Shown piece after piece: positions 14,376 to 22,274 of a stretch of DNA of 64,000 nucleotides; position 1 is the first letter of the stretch; each line of letters begins with the position of its first letter. A program made the position numbers and the translations under genes. Origin of the DNA: Mycobacterium paraterrae (GTDB lineage: Bacteria > Actinomycetota > Actinomycetes > Mycobacteriales > Mycobacteriaceae); NCBI RefSeq assembly GCF_022430545.2, contig NZ_CP092488.2, positions 4,960,001-5,024,000 on the forward strand. Direction: 5' to 3'. The notes under the pieces are model-generated. The model worked only from the letters and a program-made list of their open reading frames with translations. It did no database searches and was not told the origin of the DNA.

Positions 14376-15191
14376 CTAGTTATTACCGCGATTGAACTGG
14401 TTGAATCCCGCTGAATCGTTGTTGGCGCTGGAATCGACCGGCGCCGCGGATCCGCGCTGACCCAATTCCTCGAGCTGAGACTCCAGGTAGGTCTTGAGGC
14501 GGGTGCGGTATTCGCGCTCGAAGGTGCGCAGTTGCTCGAGCCGGCCTTCCAGCACGGTGCGTTGCTGGTTGATCGTGCCCATGATCTCGGAGTGCTTGCG
14601 TTCGGCGTCGGCCTGCAGGGCGTCGGCCTTCTCCTGAGCCTGGCGCAACTGGGTCTCGGACCGGGTCTGCGCGTCGGCCAGCAGAGCGTCGGCACGCTGA
14701 CGAGCCTCGGAGACGGTGGTCTCGGCCTCGCGGCGGGCGTCGCCGACAATCTGCTCGGCGTTGGCGCGGGCGTCGGACAGCAGCTTGTCCGATTCTGCCT
14801 GGGCGGTGCTGGTCAGCCGGTCGGCGGTGTCCTGCGCCAGGCTGAGCACGCGGGCGGCCTTAATGGCCTGCTCTTCACCTAGCGACGGCGAGGCAGCAGG
14901 TGCCGCGACGGGAGCGGGCTGCGGCGGCTTGACCGGCTCGGGCTCGGCCTCGTACACCGGAATCGTTTGAGTGGCTTGCGCACTGGTGCCGCCGCCGGCA
15001 CGGGCGCTGGCCAGCTCCTGGTCCAGTTCGGCTACGCGCTGGCGCAGGTCGGAGTTCTCCTCGATGAGCCGTGTCAGCTCGTTCTCGACCAGATCGAGGA
15101 ACGCGTCGACCTCATCCTCGTTGTAACCACGCTTGCCGATCGGCGGCTTGCTGAACGCCACATTGTGGACGTCTGCGGGTGTCAGCGGCAT
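14376..15191 (-). CDS. wag31: Polar growth determinant Wag31 (DivIVA)
   Basis: A protein of 271 residues. The N-terminal DivIVA domain MPLTPADVHNVAFSKPPIG (pole- and membrane-binding) and GYNEDEVDAFLDLVENEL is followed by a coiled coil, a Pro/Ala linker (about residues 83-110) and a long coiled coil from about 115 to 245. TQTIPVYEAE (residues about 74-83) holds the Thr region that is phosphorylated by PknA/PknB in M. tuberculosis. The protein polymerises at cell poles and directs tip growth. It has an AAGGGGG ribosome site before ATG 15191 and a -10-like TACACT 42 bases upstream. Confidence 0.97.
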   Translation of the reverse strand: MPLTPADVHNVAFSKPPIGKRGYNEDEVDAFLDLVENELTRLIEENSDLRQRVAELDQELASARAGGGTSAQATQTIPVYEAEPEPVKPPQPAPVAAPAASPSLGEEQAIKAARVLSLAQDTADRLTSTAQAESDKLLSDARANAEQIVGDARREAETTVSEARQRADALLADAQTRSETQLRQAQEKADALQADAERKHSEIMGTINQQRTVLEGRLEQLRTFEREYRTRLKTYLESQLEELGQRGSAAPVDSSANNDSAGFNQFNRGNN

Positions 15192-15232
15192 TCTTAGCCC
15201 CCTTGGGTGTGGACGGTTCTACCGACCGGGAA

Positions 15233-15238
15233 AGTGTA
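15233..15238 (-). promoter_or_regulatory. -10-like element of wag31
   Basis: TACACT on the minus strand fits the mycobacterial TANNNT -10 pattern and would start a transcript with a leader of about 35 bases before wag31. The rest of the 235-base gap upstream (15239-15426) has no gene; it contains an AT-richer patch near 15320-15370. Confidence 0.45.
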
Positions 15239-15426
15239 GAACGCGTAGAACGGTGTCGTAGCCATGCTGCAACTGCCGCCCATCCTGTCACACCAGACCC
15301 GCCGGTTGCCGAATCGGCTAATAATTAAGACCGAATTTCAAAGATTAAGAGGTAACAATTCGGCCTCTTACGAGATTCGAATCCGCGTCCCAGCAAACTG
15401 CCTTCGCCGGCACGCTCCGAGGCGCC

Positions 15427-15717
15427 TCAGGCGTGGTAGTCCAGCGCCATGGTCATGCCGATGAAGGCCACCAGCAGCAGCACCATGATGGACAGGTCGA
15501 AGCGCACCGCACCGACCGTGAGCTGTGGGATCAGCCGTCGCAGCAGGTTTACCGGTGGATCGGTGACCGACAGGATGATTTCCAGCACCACGACGGTCAG
15601 CCCGCGCGGGTGCCAGTCCCGGCTGAACGACCGAATGAACTCAACGACCACGCGCGCGATCAGCAACAACCAAAAGATGAACAGCGCAAAACCGATGATG
15701 TGCACTAACAGCGTCAA
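15427..15717 (-). CDS. YggT-family membrane protein (Rv2146c-like)
   Basis: A protein of 96 residues from a TTG start at 15717; this gives the same length as I recall for the M. tuberculosis protein, and alignment of LVHIIGFALFIFWLLLIARVVVEF supports it. Two hydrophobic helices (about residues 5-25 and 70-90) flank SFSRDWHPRG and VTDPPVNLLRRLIPQL, the family signature. An AAGG site lies about 11 bases upstream of the TTG; GTG at 15705 is an alternative. YggT proteins sit between sepF and divIVA in many Gram-positives and have been linked to division or osmotic control; the mechanism is unknown. Confidence 0.88.
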   Translation of the reverse strand: MTLLVHIIGFALFIFWLLLIARVVVEFIRSFSRDWHPRGLTVVVLEIILSVTDPPVNLLRRLIPQLTVGAVRFDLSIMVLLLVAFIGMTMALDYHA

Positions 15718-15823
15718 CGACAGCCCGACCTTAGTGATGAAGATGTGACCTTGGCGACAGCCCACGCTGCATTCGAGCAGGGCGAAGTCAGCCTACCGGC
15801 TAGGGCTCCGAGCCGCCGTGCGG

Positions 15824-16462
15824 CTATTGGTAAGCGTAAAACCCGGTCTCGGCGATGCGTCGACGCTCCTCGGGAGAGACGTCGACGTCGGCCGGCGAGA
15901 GTAAGAACACCTTCGTGGCCACCTTGTCGAATGAGCCGCGCAGCGCGAAGGCCAGGCCGGCGGCGAAGTCGACCAGCCGCTTTGCGTCGGCGTTGTCCAT
16001 CGAGACCAGGTCCATAATCACCGGGGTGCCGTCGCGGAACCGCTCACCAATGGTGCGGGCCTCGCTGTAGTCCTTCGGGCGCAGCGTGGTGATCTTCGAC
16101 AGCGGGCTGCTCTCGTCGAACAACATCGCCATTCGGCGTGGGTCCATCGCCAGAGCACCGCGGGTAGAGCCACGCAGCGACCCGAAGCGGGATCGGGGCA
16201 TGTCGCTGCGCTCGTAGTCGGGTCCGCGGAAACGCGGTTCGTCGGCATAACCACCGCGGTAGCTCCCGGCGCCGTACTCGGCGGGTTCGCCGCGCGGATC
16301 GTCGTATTCGCGACCCTCGTAACGGCCGTAACCGTCGTCGGCGAATCGCTGCCGCGGGTAGCCGCTGGGCCGGCCCGGCCCGTGGTCGTCGTAGTACTCG
16401 TCGTCGTAGTCCTCCATGGGAGCCATCCCGAAGTAAGCCTTGACCTTGTGCAATGTGCTCAT
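15824..16462 (-). CDS. sepF: Cell division protein SepF
   Basis: A protein of 212 residues. An N-terminal membrane-targeting segment MSTLHKVKAYFGMAPMED is followed by a disordered Tyr/Asp/Gly/Arg-rich linker (to about residue 118) and the SepF core: ITTLRPKDYSEARTIGERFRDGTPVIMDL, DNADAKRLVDFAAGLAFALRG and KVFLLSPADVDVSPEE. SepF binds the FtsZ C-terminal peptide and anchors the Z-ring to the membrane, which matters here because actinobacteria lack FtsA. It lies between the YggS-type and YggT-type genes, downstream of ftsZ. Confidence 0.95.
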   Translation of the reverse strand: MSTLHKVKAYFGMAPMEDYDDEYYDDHGPGRPSGYPRQRFADDGYGRYEGREYDDPRGEPAEYGAGSYRGGYADEPRFRGPDYERSDMPRSRFGSLRGSTRGALAMDPRRMAMLFDESSPLSKITTLRPKDYSEARTIGERFRDGTPVIMDLVSMDNADAKRLVDFAAGLAFALRGSFDKVATKVFLLSPADVDVSPEERRRIAETGFYAYQ

Positions 16463-16483
16463 CGCTTGACCCTTCTACAGCTC

Positions 16484-17317
16484 TCAGGATTCCGGTGTCT
16501 GTGATGAAGATGTGACTGGAGTGACTATTGACGGTGACGATAGAGGCCTTTGACCCAACAATGCGGTACCGACACGCACACACGTCGAACCGTGTTTGAC
16601 CGCCGTCTCGAGGTCGTTCGACATTCCGGCGGACAATCCGACCGCGTCAGGGTGAGTCTGTTGCACCCGCTGATGTTCCGACTGCAGCCGTGCGAACGCG
16701 CGATCCGGCTCCCAATCCAGCGGCGGGATACCCATCAGCCCAACCAGTTCCAATGCGTCGGCGGCGTCGACTTGCGCGCAGATTTCGTCGACCGCGCCGG
16801 TATCGGAGATGTCAACCCCGCCACGCGACACATCACCGTCGAGGCTGATTTGGACGTAGACGCGCAGCGGTATGGTCCGTCGCCCCTCGTCCAACGCCCC
16901 CTCCACGGCCCGATCGAGCACGGTCACCACGCGGCTGCTGCTGACCGAGTGCGCGGTATGCGCCCAGCCGGCAAGCGAGCGGGCCTTGTTGCGCTGGATG
17001 GTGCCGACCATGTGCCAGTGCCGTTGAGCGGCAGCGCGATCCGCCTCCCCCGAGCGGTCCAGCAACCGCTCGACGTCGGTGACCTTGGCCGCCGCTTCCT
17101 GGTCGCGGGATTCACCGAAGTCGCTGCATCCCAATCGCGACAGAATCGCGACATCGGTTGCCGGAAAGAATTTGGTAATAGGCAGGAGTTGAATGTCGTC
17201 GAGTTTGCGGCCGGCCGCTTTGGCGGCCGCGGCGAGCCGTGAACGGACGGCCGACAAAGAATCGGTCAATTCCTTTTCTCGGTCCGGCTGAGTCGATTCG
17301 TCGAGCGCCACACTCAT
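16484..17317 (-). CDS. YggS/PROSC-type PLP homeostasis protein
   Basis: A protein of 277 residues of the alanine-racemase-like YggS family: the PLP-lysine lies in LLPITKFFPATD (residues about 46-57), GESRDQEAAAK matches the G-E-N/S-Y/R-V-Q-E motif, HWHMVGTIQRNKAR is the usual H-x-I/V-G-x-L/I-Q-x-N-K and SAGMSNDLETAVKHGSTCVRVG is the phosphate-binding end. It binds and buffers pyridoxal phosphate. ATG 17317 overlaps the pgeF stop (ATGA). Synteny with ftsZ and sepF is widespread in Gram-positives. Confidence 0.94.
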   Translation of the reverse strand: MSVALDESTQPDREKELTDSLSAVRSRLAAAAKAAGRKLDDIQLLPITKFFPATDVAILSRLGCSDFGESRDQEAAAKVTDVERLLDRSGEADRAAAQRHWHMVGTIQRNKARSLAGWAHTAHSVSSSRVVTVLDRAVEGALDEGRRTIPLRVYVQISLDGDVSRGGVDISDTGAVDEICAQVDAADALELVGLMGIPPLDWEPDRAFARLQSEHQRVQQTHPDAVGLSAGMSNDLETAVKHGSTCVRVGTALLGQRPLSSPSIVTPVTSSSQTPES

Positions 17318-18054
17318 TCCATCCACACCACGGAGGCCAGGCGTCCGGTCGGGGCGCCACGACGATGGCTGAACAGGTCGGTGTCGTCGACCGTGCACCG
17401 CGGGTCGACGTCGATCGCGCTCACCCCCAATGTCGTGAGTTGGCGGGCGATTCCGGCGCGCAGATCCAGGCCTGGTGTGCCCGCCGAGGTGGTGGTGCGA
17501 CTGCCCGGCAACGCTGCCTCGACGTCGTCGGCCATCGCCGCTGGCACTTCGTAGTTGCGCCCGCTGACCGCCGGGCCCAGCAGCACGGAGATGTCCTGCT
17601 CGTGGGCACCGAGGCCGACCATTGCTTCGACGGCACGAGCCACCACGCCGTCGCGGGCTCCGACCCGGCCGGCGTGCACGGCCGCGACCACACCGGCCCG
17701 CGCATCGGCCAAAAGCACGGGAACGCAGTCGGCGGTCACCACCGCCAACGCCAATCGTGGTGTGCGCGTGACGAGTCCGTCGGTGTTGTCGAGCGGAGCA
17801 GGGCGTGGGCCGTCGACGACCTCGATGTGGTCGCCATGTACCTGGTTCATCCAGACCACCCGGTCGGCACCCAGGCCGATGGCCGTACCCAGCCGCTTGC
17901 GGTTGGCGGCGACGGCGGCCGGGTCATCGCCGACATGGTCGCCGAGATTGAAGCTGTCGAATGGCGGCGACGAGACACCGCCGGCTCGGGTCGTGCTGAC
18001 CCGCCGGATGCGAACACTCACCAGTCCAGTATCCGGCGGAAGCAAGGCCGCCAT
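17314..18054 (-). CDS. pgeF: PgeF/YfiH multicopper-oxidase-like (laccase domain) protein
   Basis: A protein of 246 residues: TTRAGGVSSPPFDSFNLGDHVGDD, VVWMNQVHGDHIEVVDG, VVTADCVPVLLADARAG and VAAVHAGRVGARDGVV are the YfiH signatures; the His of NQVHG, the Cys of TADC and the His of AVHAG form the zinc site. By homology with E. coli and mammalian members it edits peptidoglycan precursors or acts on purine nucleosides. The start is ATG 18054; ATG 18114 in the same frame would add 20 residues. It follows ftsZ on the same strand and overlaps the YggS-type gene by four bases. Confidence 0.93.
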   Translation of the reverse strand: MAALLPPDTGLVSVRIRRVSTTRAGGVSSPPFDSFNLGDHVGDDPAAVAANRKRLGTAIGLGADRVVWMNQVHGDHIEVVDGPRPAPLDNTDGLVTRTPRLALAVVTADCVPVLLADARAGVVAAVHAGRVGARDGVVARAVEAMVGLGAHEQDISVLLGPAVSGRNYEVPAAMADDVEAALPGSRTTTSAGTPGLDLRAGIARQLTTLGVSAIDVDPRCTVDDTDLFSHRRGAPTGRLASVVWME

Positions 18055-18124
18055 CGCGTGGTGCCGCTGCGGCTGATTGCCGCACTCCTCCGCACGCCGC
18101 GTCGCGGCCTGCATCGTCGTCCGG

Positions 18125-19276
18125 CTAGCGCCGCATGAACGGCGGCACGTCGACATCGTCATCCTCGCCACCGCCGATGTCGAAGGTGGCGCCATTCGTC
18201 GGCACCGAGACGCTGACCGCGTCGGCGGGTTCGAACAAGCTGGAGCTGACCTTGCCGTGTTTGCCCGACGCAACGATGCCCGATGTCGACGGGGCACCGG
18301 CGTTGCCGACGACCGGCTTGCGACCGGGACCCGCGGCATCGAAGCCCGCGGCGATCACTGTCACCCGCACTTCGTCGCCGAGCGAGTCGTCGATGACCGT
18401 CCCGAAGATGATGTTGGCGTCTTGGTGGGCCGCGTCCTGCACCAGCGACGCCGCCTCGTTGATCTCGAACAGCCCGAGGTCGCTGCCGCCGGCGACCGAG
18501 AGCAGCACGCCCTGAGCGCCTTCCATCGACGCCTCGAGCAGCGGCGAGTTGATCGCGATCTCCGCGGCTTTCAACGCCCGGCCGTCGCCGCGGGCCGACC
18601 CGATTCCCATCAGCGCGGTGCCCGCGCCGCTCATCACGCCCTTGACGTCGGCGAAGTCGACGTTGATCAGCCCCGGAGTGGTGATCAGGTCGGTGATGCC
18701 TTGGACACCGTTGAGCAGTACCTCGTCGGCGCTGCGGAACGCGTCCATCAGCGACACCGCGGCGTCACCCATCTGCAGCAGGCGGTCGTTGGGGATGACG
18801 ATCAGCGTGTCACAGCTTTCCCGCAGCGCCGAGATGCCGTTTTCGGCCTGATTGCTGCGGCGCTTGCCCTCGAAGGAGAACGGCCGGGTGACGACGCCGA
18901 CGGTCAGAGCGCCCAGCTTGCGCGCGATGCTGGCGACGACGGGGGCACCGCCGGTACCCGTTCCGCCGCCTTCACCCGCCGTGACGAAGACCATGTCGGC
19001 CCCGCGCAGCAGTTCCTCGATCTCGTCTTTGGCGTCCTCGGCGGCCTTCTTGCCGACCTCGGGGTCGGCACCTGCACCCAGACCACGGGTGGAGTCGCGA
19101 CCGACGTCGAGCTTGACGTCGGCATCGCTCATCAACAGCGCCTGGGCGTCAGTGTTGATGGCGATGAACTCCACGCCTTTGAGCCCTTGCTCGATCATGC
19201 GGTTGACGGCGTTGACACCACCGCCGCCGATACCCACGACTTTGATGACGGCCAAGTAATTGTGCGGCGGGGTCAT
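18125..19276 (-). CDS. ftsZ: Cell division GTPase FtsZ
   Basis: A protein of 383 residues starting MTPPHNYLAVIKVVGIGGGG at ATG 19276, preceded by another ATG and a GGAGGAAG ribosome site. The tubulin signature GEGGGTGTGGAP is at residues 101-112, the T7 loop is in LINVDFADVKGVM, and the C-terminal tail ends DDDVDVPPFMRR, the peptide that binds SepF and FtsW. It polymerises with GTP into the Z-ring. A 239-base gap separates it from the small secreted protein gene upstream and carries its promoter region. Confidence 0.98.
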   Translation of the reverse strand: MTPPHNYLAVIKVVGIGGGGVNAVNRMIEQGLKGVEFIAINTDAQALLMSDADVKLDVGRDSTRGLGAGADPEVGKKAAEDAKDEIEELLRGADMVFVTAGEGGGTGTGGAPVVASIARKLGALTVGVVTRPFSFEGKRRSNQAENGISALRESCDTLIVIPNDRLLQMGDAAVSLMDAFRSADEVLLNGVQGITDLITTPGLINVDFADVKGVMSGAGTALMGIGSARGDGRALKAAEIAINSPLLEASMEGAQGVLLSVAGGSDLGLFEINEAASLVQDAAHQDANIIFGTVIDDSLGDEVRVTVIAAGFDAAGPGRKPVVGNAGAPSTSGIVASGKHGKVSSSLFEPADAVSVSVPTNGATFDIGGGEDDDVDVPPFMRR

Positions 19277-19357
19277 CATGCTGTCTTCCTCCCTGGTGGG
19301 ACTGCGTGAAAGCGAACCGGGTGGCAAACCTCAACCTTTAGTAAAGGGTTAGAGTTA

Positions 19358-19363
19358 TGTCAA
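19358..19363 (-). promoter_or_regulatory. -35-like element in the ftsZ promoter region
   Basis: TTGACA on the minus strand lies about 82 bases before the ftsZ start, followed by CTCTAACCCTTTACTAAAGG. No -10 with ideal spacing stands out; TACTAA is 14 bases and TAAAGG is 17 bases downstream. The rest of the gap up to 19515 contains no gene. Confidence 0.4.
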
Positions 19364-19515
19364 GTTGATTCGCGCAAACAGAACGGTATGGCCGCCATGC
19401 GTGGGATCGATGCAGGCGCGCCGAAACACGCCGGGCGAATTTCAGCCGATTTGTCCGGCGTGCCTTCTGCCGCGCGTCACCGCCTGCGGCACAAAGCCTT
19501 CAGCGCCGCGGCGGG

Positions 19516-19860
19516 CTAGCCGTAATAGGCGAAGCTGCAGGTGGGCCGAGGTTCGGTCTTGAACGACAACAACTTGCCGTCCATCGTGATCGTGCAGGTG
19601 ATGGCGTCGTCACCACCGTCAGCGGTGACGGAGGTCGACACTTCGTCATACACGGGATATTGCTTTTCCCACGGCAGCGTCACGCCGGTTTCGGTGGTCT
19701 GCGGGCCGCCGTTGATCTGATAGCGGATAGTCACCGGCCCGGTGGCGCCGCTGACCCGCATCGTCGCGGTGCCGATCTGTGATCCGGGATCGGCTTGCGC
19801 CTGCGGCGTGCACGACACGGCGGCGGCAAGGCTCAGCACGATGACGACGTTTTTTCTCAC
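19516..19860 (-). CDS. Secreted MmpS-like small protein
   Basis: A protein of 114 residues with a signal peptide MRKNVVIVLSLAAAVSC, likely cut near AQA-DPG. The mature part (VTIRYQINGGPQTTETGVTLPWEKQY and ITCTITMDGKLLSFKTEPRPTCSFAYYG) resembles the periplasmic beta domain of MmpS proteins, including the T-I-x-Y-x-I-N-G-x strand and two Cys at about 89 and 109. It lacks the usual N-terminal anchor length and no mmpL is nearby. It sits between ftsQ and ftsZ on the same strand, 39 bases after ftsQ. Its role is unknown. Confidence 0.75.
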   Translation of the reverse strand: MRKNVVIVLSLAAAVSCTPQAQADPGSQIGTATMRVSGATGPVTIRYQINGGPQTTETGVTLPWEKQYPVYDEVSTSVTADGGDDAITCTITMDGKLLSFKTEPRPTCSFAYYG

Positions 19861-19899
19861 GGACCGAATCTACGGCGAAATCGGATGGTCGCCGGACAC

Positions 19900-20832
19900 T
19901 TATTTGACCGTCGGCAGATCCGGACTGGACACGTCGTAGATCCGCCCCGGCCGGGTCAACAGCGCCGCGAGTTTCTGGGCCTTTTCCTCGGTCCGGTCGT
20001 TGGTCCCCCAGATCACCTTGCGCCCGTCGGTCAGCGTCAACGTGATGGACGCGACGGAGGGCGCCGCGATCCGGCTCACCTGCGCGACAACCTCGGGCCG
20101 CAACGCGGTGAGCACCGCAAGCGCAGCCTTGGTCGTCGGATCGGCCGGGCCCGGGTTGTCGACGTCGATATACGGCAGCGCCGGTGGCGGCGGTGCGGTC
20201 GCGAAATCCACGCCGTCGCGGTCGAACAAGTGCGGGCCGTCAGGAAAGTCCTTGACCACCACGGGAATGCGCTCGACGATGGTGATCATCAGCGTCGAGG
20301 GATAGTCACGCTGCACACGTGCGCTGGCCACTCGGCGAATCGCGGCGACTCGGTCGGCGACGTTGTCAGTGTTGATCTGCAGCAGCGGAGTACCGGGCTT
20401 GACGTGTGCCGCATCGAGCACCTCGTCGCGGGTCACCGCGCCGGTGCCGGTCACGGTGATGCCACGGGCCGCCATCAGCGGGGTGAAATACAGGATCAGC
20501 GCCGCTCCGACGATCCCGACGACCAGCAGAAGCGACACCAGAAACAGCTTCAGGCCCCGGACCGTCCCGCGCGCAACGGGTTTCGATGCGGCCGCACCTC
20601 GTCCGCGGGCTGCGCGTTTGGCTTCCCGACGAGCCTGTTCGATCGCCATCGCGCGGGCTTGCGCCTCCCGGCGCTCGGCGCGTTCCCGGCGCTCGCGCCG
20701 CCTCGGGCCCTCGACCGGCTCGGGTTCGCCGGCCGGCTCCGATTCGCCGTCACCATCGCTCGTTTCGGTGATCGGGTCGGCGGTGACGTCGTCGACGGGC
20801 TCGTCCGTCGTTTCGCCGTGCGCCTCGGTCAC
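19900..20832 (-). CDS. ftsQ: Cell division protein FtsQ
   Basis: A protein of 310 residues: a long acidic then basic cytosolic N-terminus (RRRERRERAERREAQARA, about residues 44-61), a single membrane helix LKLFLVSLLLVVGIVGAALIL (about 93-113), a POTRA domain (MAARGITVTGTGAVTRDEVLDAAHVKPGTPLLQIN) and a beta domain to the end. FtsQ joins FtsL/FtsB and recruits the septal synthase. GTG 20832 overlaps the murC stop (GTGA), so translation is coupled. Confidence 0.96.
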   Translation of the reverse strand: MTEAHGETTDEPVDDVTADPITETSDGDGESEPAGEPEPVEGPRRRERRERAERREAQARAMAIEQARREAKRAARGRGAAASKPVARGTVRGLKLFLVSLLLVVGIVGAALILYFTPLMAARGITVTGTGAVTRDEVLDAAHVKPGTPLLQINTDNVADRVAAIRRVASARVQRDYPSTLMITIVERIPVVVKDFPDGPHLFDRDGVDFATAPPPPALPYIDVDNPGPADPTTKAALAVLTALRPEVVAQVSRIAAPSVASITLTLTDGRKVIWGTNDRTEEKAQKLAALLTRPGRIYDVSSPDLPTVK

Positions 20833-22274
20833 CGCGACGCCCCCGGCGCGCTGCGGTTGGCGCGGACCCGCAGCGCGGTCACGATCTCGGGTGCCAGCAT
20901 GGTGACGTCGCCGGCGCCCATGGTCACTACGACATCGCCGGGCAGCGCGGTGGCGGCCACCGCCTCGGCGACGGTAGACAGGTCCGGCAGGTATTGCGTC
21001 GGGACACCGACATGCTCGGCGACGCTCGCCCCGCTCACTCCGGCGATGGGTTGCTCGCGGGCACCGTAGACGTCCAGCACGAATACCTGGTCGGCGCCGT
21101 CGAGGGCCGCCCCGAATTCGGCGGCGAAAGCCTGGGTGCGCGAGTACAGGTGCGGCTGAAACACCACCAGCGAACGCCCGGTGCCGGCCTGTTCAAGGAG
21201 CGTCCGCACCGCCCCCAGCGTGGCGCGGACCTCCGTCGGGTGGTGCGCATAATCGTCGAACACCTTTACCGCAGAGGCGGTTCCGATCAAATCGAAGCGG
21301 CGGCGCACACCTTCGAAACCGGCCAGCCCGTCCAGTACGCATTCGACGTCGGCGCCGATCTCGACGGCGGCCAGCAGGGCGCCCAGCGCGTTGAGCGCCA
21401 TGTGCCGGCCGGGCACCGACAGCCGCATCGCCCGCGGACGGGTTTCACCGTCGAGTGCGATGTGCGCGACCGCCTCGGTGCCCTGCTGCTCCCACGACAG
21501 CAGCGTCCCGGCCAGCCCGTCGCCGGACGAACCGTAGCGCAGTACCCGGATACCCAGCGCCGCAACGCGATCCGCCAGCGCCGCGGCCCCCGGGTCGTCG
21601 ACGCAGACCACCAGCGCGCCGCCTGGGGCGATACGTTCGGCGAAAGAGTCGAACACCGCGGTGTAGGCCTCGGGGCTGCCGAAGAAGTCGAGGTGGTCGG
21701 CCTCGATGTTGGTGACCACCGCGACATGCGGGGTGTACTCCAGCAGCGAGCCGTCGCTCTCGTCGGCTTCGGCGACAAAGCAGTCGCCACTGCCGTGATG
21801 GGCGTTGGTGCCCGCTTCACCCAGCTCACCGCCGACGGCGAAGGACGGGTCACGCCCGCAATGTTGTAGTGCCACGATCAACATCGACGTGGTGGTCGTC
21901 TTGCCGTGCGTCCCGGTCACCATCAGCGTGGTCCGCCCCGCCATGAGCTTGGCCAGCACGGCCGGCCGTAATACCACCGGAATCCCGCGACGGCGGGCCT
22001 CGACGAGCTCGGGGTTGGTCTTGGGAATCGCGGCGTGAGTGGTGATCACCGCGGTCGGTCCGCCGGGCAACAGGTCCAGCGACGATGCGTCGTGACCGAT
22101 CCGGATCTCCGCGCCGCGCGCCTGCAGCGCACGCACGCCGCGCGACTCCTTGGCGTCCGATCCCGAGACCTGTCCGCCCCGGTCCAGCAGGATGCGGGCG
22201 ATCCCCGACATGCCCGCTCCCCCGATGCCGACCATGTGCACGCGCTGCAGCTCGGGAGGCAGCGACTGGCTCAT
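20829..22274 (-). CDS. murC: UDP-N-acetylmuramate--L-alanine ligase
   Basis: A protein of 481 residues. N-terminal nucleotide-fold VHMVGIGGAGMSGIARILL (UDP-MurNAc site), ATP loop GTHGKTTTT (residues 121-129), ADESDGSLL, a metal-binding NIEADHLDFFGS and the C-terminal VFDDYAHHPTEVRATL give a complete MurC. It adds L-Ala to UDP-MurNAc, the first peptide step of peptidoglycan precursor synthesis. ATG 22274 overlaps the murG stop; its own stop overlaps ftsQ. Confidence 0.97.
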   Translation of the reverse strand: MSQSLPPELQRVHMVGIGGAGMSGIARILLDRGGQVSGSDAKESRGVRALQARGAEIRIGHDASSLDLLPGGPTAVITTHAAIPKTNPELVEARRRGIPVVLRPAVLAKLMAGRTTLMVTGTHGKTTTTSMLIVALQHCGRDPSFAVGGELGEAGTNAHHGSGDCFVAEADESDGSLLEYTPHVAVVTNIEADHLDFFGSPEAYTAVFDSFAERIAPGGALVVCVDDPGAAALADRVAALGIRVLRYGSSGDGLAGTLLSWEQQGTEAVAHIALDGETRPRAMRLSVPGRHMALNALGALLAAVEIGADVECVLDGLAGFEGVRRRFDLIGTASAVKVFDDYAHHPTEVRATLGAVRTLLEQAGTGRSLVVFQPHLYSRTQAFAAEFGAALDGADQVFVLDVYGAREQPIAGVSGASVAEHVGVPTQYLPDLSTVAEAVAATALPGDVVVTMGAGDVTMLAPEIVTALRVRANRSAPGASR

